This document shows positions 58,780-64,000 of a DNA stretch of 64,000 nucleotides, in pieces. Source of the DNA: Hyphomicrobiales bacterium. Its GTDB lineage: Bacteria > Pseudomonadota > Alphaproteobacteria > Rhizobiales > Rhizobiaceae. The notes beneath the pieces were generated by a model. The model made no database searches, was not told the origin of the DNA, and worked only from the letters and a program-made list of their open reading frames with translations. Positions within the stretch are counted from its first letter, which is position 1. Each line of letters starts with the position of its first letter. The stretch covers positions 682,001 to 746,000 of the forward strand of contig UCIA01000002.1 in the NCBI GenBank assembly GCA_900472295.1, given 5' to 3'. The position numbers were made by a program, and so were the translations under genes.

Positions 58780-61269
58780 CTAGCTTGGATCGGGTTTGCG
58801 CGTCTTGCGCCCTGATTTGGCCAGCCGTTTCGCTTCGGCGGCGGCTTCGGCCTCCGCCTGTTCCTTCTCGGCGAATTCGACTTCGATCTTGTCGTCGTCG
58901 ATCGGCCATGCCTCGGTGTGCTTGACCTTGACCTCGGCGCGCGGTGTCGAGGGGATCTCGATGTGTTCGGCCTCGAAAGCATCCAGCACGGCGAAGCGGA
59001 TATCGTTCTGCACGATGGCGCCGTTCAGCACATCGGCCAGGAACACCCGGATCTCGAACTCGAGTGCCGCCGCGCCGAAATTGGTGAACAGCACGAAGGG
59101 CTCCGGGTTCTTCAGCACCAGCGCATGGCCGCGCGCGATCTCCAAAAGGACGGCGTGCACCCGCTTGACGTCGCTGCCATAAGCGACGCCGACCTTGATC
59201 TCCACGCGTCCGAGCTTGTTGCGGTGCGTCCAGTTGCCGACTGCGTTGTTGATCAGGTTCGAATTGGGCAGGATCACCGACTGCCGCTGGAAGGTCTCGA
59301 TCTCGGTGGCACGCACGCTGATCTTCTTGACCGTGCCGGAGGTGTCGCCGGCGACGATCCAGTCGCCGACCTTGAACGGCCGCTCGGCAAGCAGGATCAG
59401 GCCGGAGACGAAGTTGGACACGACATTCTGCAGGCCAAAGCCGATACCAAGGGACAGCGCGCCGGCAACGAGCGCCAGGTTGGAGAGATCGATACCCGCC
59501 GCCGAGATGCCGACGAGGCCGGCGAGCGCGACGCCGGCATAGCCGACCGCCAGCCGGATCGAGTTGCGCACGCCGGTGTCGACCTTGCCGCGCGCCATCA
59601 CCGAGCCGTCGAGCCAGCCCTGGAACCAGCGCGTCAGGAAATAGCCGATGATGAAGACGACGATGCCGCTGAGTATGCCGGTGACCGAAATCGTCACCGA
59701 ACCGATGGTGACGCCTGTCGCCAGCTTGTAGGCCCAGGCCTGGATGTCGCCGGGCTGGAACCCCCACATGAACAGGATCAGCGGCAGGAATACCAGCACG
59801 ATCATCAAATTGATGGCGACGCTGACGACCAGGCCGAGCTGGTCGAGCGCGGTGTCCTCGTAGCTGGATTTGGTCTTCAGCCAGCGCCCGATCGAGGTGC
59901 CGGCGAAACCGCCCTCCTCACCAATCTCGCGCGCCGACAGGAAACCGATATAGGCGGTGATCAGGATGGTACCTGTGACCACGACCTGCACCGAAACAAA
60001 GGTGGCCAGGCGGATATAGCCGAAAAGCGCTGCCACAATGGTGGCCAGGCCGAGCGCGATGGCGGTGTAGCGCAACCAGGCCGGCCAAGGGCGCCAGCTT
60101 CCGTCGGGGCCCTTGTAGGGCCTCAGCAGCGCCATCAGGATCAGGATGACACCGACGATGATGGTGGCGACAAAACTTCTGGCGATGGTCAGCGACAGCG
60201 GCGAGCCCATCTTGTCGTTGACCACCGCCAGGAAACTGTTGACGCCGATGACGACTGCCATCGCCGTCGTCAGCCGCACCAGCCAGCGCGCCGGACCGGT
60301 CTCGACCTGGATCAGGCGCCAGTTCGGCATCCGTGGCGACAGCGCCGAATTGGTCAGCCGGTTGACGCAAAACACCACGGCGATGACGGCGGCCAGAGAG
60401 TTGAGAAAGACGCCGATGTCGCCGCGCAGCACATTGTAATAATTGTACAGGAACACCGTCGAAGCGAGGAAAGCGCCGACCGCCAGCGTCGGCAGCAAGG
60501 TCGACCAGAACGCCACCGACAGGCGGCTGAGATAGGTAGGGTCCTCGACCGACGGATCGGCTTCGAAAACGCGGCCGAACAAGCGGCGTCCGCCGACCAG
60601 CAATATCGCGGCCAGCGCCAACGACATCAACGTCGCCGCGAGCATCGCCTGGAACTTGAACTTGAAGGCAAAGCTCAGCCAGGACGATACCGCCCTGTAG
60701 AAATTGGTGTATTCATCCCGGGCGTCGGAGAACACCTGCGGGCTCAGCGCATCGGACAGCACATAGCGTTTGGTCAGCAGGTTGCGGAACAGCTCGCTGC
60801 GCATGTTGCCGATCTTCTCGATCAGCGTGTTGATGCGGATCGACAAGGTCTGGGCGCTGGAGATGACGGCGTTGATCTCCGCCTTTTCGGACGCCAGCGC
60901 CTGGCGCTCGCCGCTCACAATATCCGGTTCCGCCGGCTGCCCGGCTGCCGGCGGCGCGCCAAGCTGCTCCACCCTGGCGTTGATCTCTCCCAGCCGCGAA
61001 CGGAAAGCCAGCGCGCTGTTCAGCGCATCGCGCGACAGCTCTTCCAGCTGCAGGCGGATGTCGACAAGAGTGGTATCGTCGATGCCGTCGTCCTGGACCT
61101 TCTTCTCCAGAGTGTCGGTTTTCGTCGTCAAGCCCTGCAGGATCTTCTGCTGGTCGGCGACCAGCCCGGCGGGCGCCTGGCCCAGCCCCTGCGCCATCGC
61201 GCCGAACGAATGCGGCGCCGAGACAACGAGCGCGAGGATGAGGAGCAGGCGAAAGAAGCGAAAAAACAT
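58780..61269 (-). CDS. Large mechanosensitive channel (MscK-like, DUF3772 plus MscS)
   Basis: An 829-residue protein. A signal sequence (residues 1-25) is followed by a periplasmic coiled-coil-rich DUF3772-like domain to about residue 180, then about ten hydrophobic segments. The MscS core is near residues 595-660: NLALVAGALSLGIGFGLQNVVSNFVSG then LLAERPFKVGDWI. A cytosolic beta domain follows with QSVILPNSNLINNAVGNW, and a charged Ala/Lys/Glu-rich tail. It should act as a tension-gated ion channel in hypo-osmotic shock, which fits an organism that accumulates betaine. Confidence 0.88.
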   Translation of the reverse strand: MFFRFFRLLLILALVVSAPHSFGAMAQGLGQAPAGLVADQQKILQGLTTKTDTLEKKVQDDGIDDTTLVDIRLQLEELSRDALNSALAFRSRLGEINARVEQLGAPPAAGQPAEPDIVSGERQALASEKAEINAVISSAQTLSIRINTLIEKIGNMRSELFRNLLTKRYVLSDALSPQVFSDARDEYTNFYRAVSSWLSFAFKFKFQAMLAATLMSLALAAILLVGGRRLFGRVFEADPSVEDPTYLSRLSVAFWSTLLPTLAVGAFLASTVFLYNYYNVLRGDIGVFLNSLAAVIAVVFCVNRLTNSALSPRMPNWRLIQVETGPARWLVRLTTAMAVVIGVNSFLAVVNDKMGSPLSLTIARSFVATIIVGVILILMALLRPYKGPDGSWRPWPAWLRYTAIALGLATIVAALFGYIRLATFVSVQVVVTGTILITAYIGFLSAREIGEEGGFAGTSIGRWLKTKSSYEDTALDQLGLVVSVAINLMIVLVFLPLILFMWGFQPGDIQAWAYKLATGVTIGSVTISVTGILSGIVVFIIGYFLTRWFQGWLDGSVMARGKVDTGVRNSIRLAVGYAGVALAGLVGISAAGIDLSNLALVAGALSLGIGFGLQNVVSNFVSGLILLAERPFKVGDWIVAGDTSGTVKKISVRATEIETFQRQSVILPNSNLINNAVGNWTHRNKLGRVEIKVGVAYGSDVKRVHAVLLEIARGHALVLKNPEPFVLFTNFGAAALEFEIRVFLADVLNGAIVQNDIRFAVLDAFEAEHIEIPSTPRAEVKVKHTEAWPIDDDKIEVEFAEKEQAEAEAAAEAKRLAKSGRKTRKPDPS

Positions 61270-61339
61270 AGGGCTGGCGACTCACGGGCGGCAAAGGCCG
61301 CTTCTAAAGCGGTCCTTGATAAAGACGCTCATCCCATGC

Positions 61340-61400
61340 GGCAAGTCGTGGCGAAGTGATGACGATGAGGCAAATCATGACGATGAGGCAAGTCATGGCG
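61340..61400. repeat. Short tandem repeats (about 18 bp)
   Basis: The unit ATGACGATGAGGCAA plus two or three bases occurs twice in succession, with partial copies on both sides (AAGTGATGACG, GGCAAGTCATGGCGG). It lies in the 353-base gap before soxB. The rest of that gap holds the palindromes at 61499-61608. Confidence 0.6.
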
Positions 61401-61498
61401 GTTGGCGGCCTTCACGGAGTCGGCCAGTCGAAAAGCCATGGCGCAATCTTGGCTTTGCGCCCGCCGCCTGCTCTATAGTCTGCCGCATCGCACCCGAG

Positions 61499-61608
61499 CC
61501 GGATGGTCCAGGTCTGTCCGACCTGAAACCATCCGGCTCTGAAAATCAAAGATATAGAGCATGATGTCGTCCGAAAACCGCTTCACACTTTTCGGCATCA
61601 TGCTCTAG
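61499..61608. repeat. Stacked intergenic palindromes before soxB
   Basis: Two palindromes follow each other. The first is CCGGATGGT with ACCATCCGG, containing an inner AGGTC/GACCT stem (61499-61536). The second is AGAGCATGATG with CATCATGCTCT and an inner CCGAAAA/TTTTCGG (61556-61608). Both forms are familiar to me from many Rhizobiales intergenic regions. The second ends 14 bases before the soxB ATG, so it lies in the leader. Confidence 0.75.
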
Positions 61609-61622
61609 GGATGACATAAAGA

Positions 61623-62882
61623 ATGGCGGAATATTCAGCCCTTTCGCTTCTCACGAACGCGCTCAGGGGAAACAAGGACTGGAAGCCGGCCTGGCGCAAG
61701 CCCGACCCCAAGGCCTCCTATGACGTCATTATCATCGGCGGCGGCGGCCATGGCCTGTCGACGGCCTATTACCTCGCCAAGGAGCACGGCATCACCAATG
61801 TCGCGGTGCTGGAGAAGGGCTGGCTGGGTTCCGGCAATGTCGGCCGCAACACCACGGCGGTGCGTTCCAACTATCTCCTGCCCTCCAACACCCGCTTCTA
61901 CGAACATTCGATGAAGATGTGGGAGAACCTGTCGCACGACCTCAACTACAACGTCATGTTCTCGCAGCGCGGCTGCCTGAACCTTGCCCACACGCCCGGC
62001 CAGTTCGACGACCTGGCAAGGCGCGGCAACGCCATGCGCCACCTCGGCGTCGACGCCGAACTGATGAGCACCGCCGAGATCGCACGCCTGGTGCCGGCAC
62101 TGGACATGTCGGCCTCGGCGCGCTTTCCGATCGTCGGCGGCCTGATGCAGCCGCGCGCCGGCACCGCCCGCCATGACGCAGTGGCCTGGGGCTATGCACG
62201 CGGCGCCGACCGCCGTGGCGTCGACATCGTCGAGAATTGCGAGGTCACCGGCTTCCTGCGCGACGGCGACCGCATCATCGGCGTGCAGACGACGCGCGGC
62301 GAGATCCGCGCCAAGAAAGTGGCTGTCGCCGTCGCCGGCAGCACCGGACGGGTGATGCAGCTTGCCGGCGTCGACAGGATGCCGATCGAGAGCCATGTGC
62401 TGCAGGCCTTCGTCACCGAATCGCTAAAGCCTTTCATCGACACGGTGCTGACCTTCGGCATGGGCCATTTCTACATGTCGCAGTCCGACAAGGGCGGCCT
62501 CGTCTATGGCGGCGACATCGACGGCTACAACAGCTATGCCCAGCGCGGCAATCTGCCCATCGTCGACGAGGTGATGAGCGAGATGCTGGCGCTGTTTCCC
62601 GGTCTTGCGCGTGTGCGCATGCTGCGCTCTTGGGGCGGCGTCTGCGACATGTCGATGGACGGTTCGCCGATCATCACCACCGGCCCGCTGCCGGGCATGT
62701 ATCTCAATTGCGGCTGGTGCTATGGCGGCTTCAAGGCGACGCCCGCCTCGGGCTGGTGCTTTGCATACACCATCGCCAAGGACGAGCCGCACGCGTTCAA
62801 CGCGCCTTTCACGCTCGACCGTTTTTATCGCGGCATGGTGATCGACGACAAAGGCCAGGGCGCAACGCCCCGGCTGCACTAG
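61623..62882 (+). CDS. soxB: Sarcosine oxidase beta subunit
   Basis: A 419-residue FAD/FMN subunit of heterotetrameric sarcosine oxidase, which demethylates sarcosine to glycine with tetrahydrofolate as the one-carbon acceptor. The FAD site is VIIIGGGGHGLSTAYYLAKEHG near residue 35. The covalent FMN-type His region is NVGRNTTAVRSNYL, and the C-terminal GMYLNCGWCYGGFKATPASGW matches SoxB. It is the first gene of the soxBDA operon and lies 14 bases after a Rhizobiales palindrome. It receives sarcosine from the upstream betaine pathway. Confidence 0.95.
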   Translation: MAEYSALSLLTNALRGNKDWKPAWRKPDPKASYDVIIIGGGGHGLSTAYYLAKEHGITNVAVLEKGWLGSGNVGRNTTAVRSNYLLPSNTRFYEHSMKMWENLSHDLNYNVMFSQRGCLNLAHTPGQFDDLARRGNAMRHLGVDAELMSTAEIARLVPALDMSASARFPIVGGLMQPRAGTARHDAVAWGYARGADRRGVDIVENCEVTGFLRDGDRIIGVQTTRGEIRAKKVAVAVAGSTGRVMQLAGVDRMPIESHVLQAFVTESLKPFIDTVLTFGMGHFYMSQSDKGGLVYGGDIDGYNSYAQRGNLPIVDEVMSEMLALFPGLARVRMLRSWGGVCDMSMDGSPIITTGPLPGMYLNCGWCYGGFKATPASGWCFAYTIAKDEPHAFNAPFTLDRFYRGMVIDDKGQGATPRLH

Positions 62883-62898
62883 GGCTTAGGGAACAAGA

Positions 62899-63195
62899 AT
62901 GCTCATCACCTGTCCCTATTGCGGCCCGCGCGACGTCATCGAGTTCACCTATCAGGGCGACGGCAACCGCGAGCGCCCGCAGCCCGCCTCGCAGGACCTC
63001 GACGCCTGGAACGCCTATGTCTACGACCGGCTGAACCCGGCCGGCGACCACAATGAGATCTGGCAGCATTCCGGCGGCTGCCGCACCCATCTGAGGATGG
63101 TGCGCAACACGGTCACGCATGAAATTTCCAGCACCGGTTTCGCGCGCGGCGACCACAATGCCGCCGCCCGGCACAAAGCGGGAGGCAAGTCGTGA
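62899..63195 (+). CDS. soxD: Sarcosine oxidase delta subunit
   Basis: A 98-residue subunit that binds zinc: MLITCPYCGPRDVIEFTYQG at the start holds the first Cys pair, and CRTHLRMVRNTVTHEI carries later conserved residues. The size fits SoxD. The stop overlaps the GTG start of soxA (GTGA), so translation is coupled. Confidence 0.95.
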   Translation: MLITCPYCGPRDVIEFTYQGDGNRERPQPASQDLDAWNAYVYDRLNPAGDHNEIWQHSGGCRTHLRMVRNTVTHEISSTGFARGDHNAAARHKAGGKS

Positions 63196-64000
63196 GCCCG
63201 CGCCGCACTGAGACCGGCGGCCGCATCGACCGGCTGCGCACCATCCGCTTCACCTTCGACGGCGCGCCCTACACCGGCCATGCCGGCGACACGCTGGCTT
63301 CGGCGCTGTTGGCCAACGGCGTCACGCTGTTCGGCCGCTCGTTCAAATACCACCGCCCGCGCGGCTTGCTGTCGGCCGGTGTCGAGGAGCCGAACGCATT
63401 GGTGACGGTGCTGCGCGGCGAAGTGCGTGAGCCGAACATCGCCGCGACCATGGTCGAGATCTATGACGGGCTGGTCGCCGTCAGCCAGAACCGCTTTCCC
63501 TCGCTCGCCTGGGACGTCAACGCCGTCAACCAGCTCGGCGGCAAGATCCTGGCCGCCGGATTCTACTACAAGACCTTCATGGGTCCGGTCTTCGGCCCGC
63601 TGAAAGGCACACGCTTCTGGATGTTTTGCGAGCACTTCATCCGCCGTGCAGCCGGTCTCGGTAAGGCCGGCATCGCCGCCGACACCTCACGCTACGAGCG
63701 CATGAACGCGTTTTGCGATGTGCTGGTCGTCGGCTCCGGCCCGGCCGGACTATCCGCTGCAAAGGCCGCCGCCGATCAGGGTGCTCGCGTCATCATGACC
63801 GAGCTCGAACCGCGTTTCGGCGGCTCGGCCAACTGGTCGGGCGAGACCATCGACGGTGCGCCCGCCGCCGATTGGGCGGCGCGAACCGTCACCCAGCTCG
63901 AAGGCCATGACACGGTCCGTCTGCTGCCGCGCACCACGGCGTGGGGCTATTACGACGGCAACACGATTGCCGCACTCGAGCGCGTCACCGATCACAAGGA
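63192..64000 (+). CDS. soxA: Sarcosine oxidase alpha subunit (3' end beyond window)
   Basis: The first 269 codons of the large alpha subunit. Residues 10-100 form the ferredoxin-like N-terminal domain (IRFTFDGAPYTGHAGDTLAS, GRSFKYHRPRGLLSAGVEE). An NAD-binding Rossmann region follows (CDVLVVGSGPAGLSAAKAAAD) near residue 175. The GTG start overlaps the soxD stop. soxG would be expected further right, outside the window. Confidence 0.95.
   Translation, partial: MSPRRTETGGRIDRLRTIRFTFDGAPYTGHAGDTLASALLANGVTLFGRSFKYHRPRGLLSAGVEEPNALVTVLRGEVREPNIAATMVEIYDGLVAVSQNRFPSLAWDVNAVNQLGGKILAAGFYYKTFMGPVFGPLKGTRFWMFCEHFIRRAAGLGKAGIAADTSRYERMNAFCDVLVVGSGPAGLSAAKAAADQGARVIMTELEPRFGGSANWSGETIDGAPAADWAARTVTQLEGHDTVRLLPRTTAWGYYDGNTIAALERVTDHK

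Noticed and set aside
58918..61359. An 813-codon open frame on the plus strand
   Set aside because: It is antisense to the MscS-type channel, with the same low-complexity character.
61613..61621. GACATAAAG half-site directly before the soxB ATG
   Set aside because: It matches one arm of the bmt/mtgA dyads, but no second arm is present at the expected distance. A nine-base match could be chance.
1..64000. CRISPR arrays, tRNA, rRNA or prophage genes
   Set aside because: No regularly spaced repeats, cloverleaf-like sequence, rRNA stretches or phage structural proteins were seen by eye. A covariance-model search would be needed to exclude a tRNA firmly.

Overview
The window looks like chromosomal sequence of a high-GC alphaproteobacterium of the Rhizobiales, most likely Mesorhizobium or a close relative. 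The basis is protein character (Xre/GlxA/LysR regulators, soxBDA sarcosine oxidase, several dimethylglycine-dehydrogenase-like flavoproteins), strong GC bias at third codon positions, and intergenic palindromes of a type I remember from Rhizobiales genomes. No nodulation, conjugation or replication genes were seen. The only mobile element is one damaged IS630-type insertion.

Layout. 1-2.0 kb: the 3'-truncated cobQ (cobalamin) coupled to a DddQ-like cupin. 2.0-5.1 kb: an isobutyryl-CoA-dehydrogenase/mmsB valine pair, a four-hairpin RNA candidate and a Coa1-domain membrane protein. 5.3-12.6 kb: a small zincin-like secreted protein, a phasin-like protein, a class III aminotransferase, a prolyl oligopeptidase and two tandem MFS paralogues. 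12.8-20.2 kb: an MttB-family methyltransferase, a dimethylglycine-dehydrogenase-like flavoprotein, a GT39-like membrane protein and DddP (DMSP lyase). 20.2-21.2 kb: the IS630 element. 21.2-31.5 kb: a PhnD-like protein, a desaturase, an XRE regulator beside a betaine-homocysteine methyltransferase, an ECF sigma/VWA pair, and oxidoreductases. 31.6-42.0 kb: a corrinoid-dependent demethylation module. 42-46.6 kb: microproteins, a hydrolase, a LysR regulator and a GbdR-like regulator. 46.6-50.1 kb: a DUF1194 VWA protein and a second dimethylglycine-dehydrogenase-like flavoprotein. 50.3-58.2 kb: a seven-gene operon with DprE1-like and HAD-UbiA proteins, which looks like synthesis, flipping and transfer of a lipid-linked sugar. 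58.4-61.3 kb: a small secreted protein and a large MscS channel. 61.6-64 kb: sarcosine oxidase soxB-soxD-soxA (cut by the window end).

How it fits together. Much of the window handles methylated osmolytes. Glycine betaine or a related quaternary amine could lose a methyl group through MttB (31.6 kb), the corrinoid protein (33.5 kb) and a methyl-tetrahydrofolate methyltransferase (38.9 kb). RACo (39.9 kb) would reactivate the corrinoid, and a MetV/MetF pair (37.2-38.9 kb) would oxidise the methyl-THF. A second route is betaine-homocysteine methyltransferase (24.3 kb). Dimethylglycine and sarcosine would then be handled by the flavoproteins at 14.6 and 47.6 kb and by soxBDA. DddP and the DddQ-like cupin suggest that the sulfur analogue DMSP may also be used. 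Palindromes with TTTGCGAC/GTCGCA(AA) arms lie before the GbdR-like gene, one mttB and one flavoprotein gene. GATATAAAG/CTTTATATC-type palindromes lie before two methyl-transfer genes. These suggest two regulons. All functions are inferred by eye from sequence; no database search was possible.
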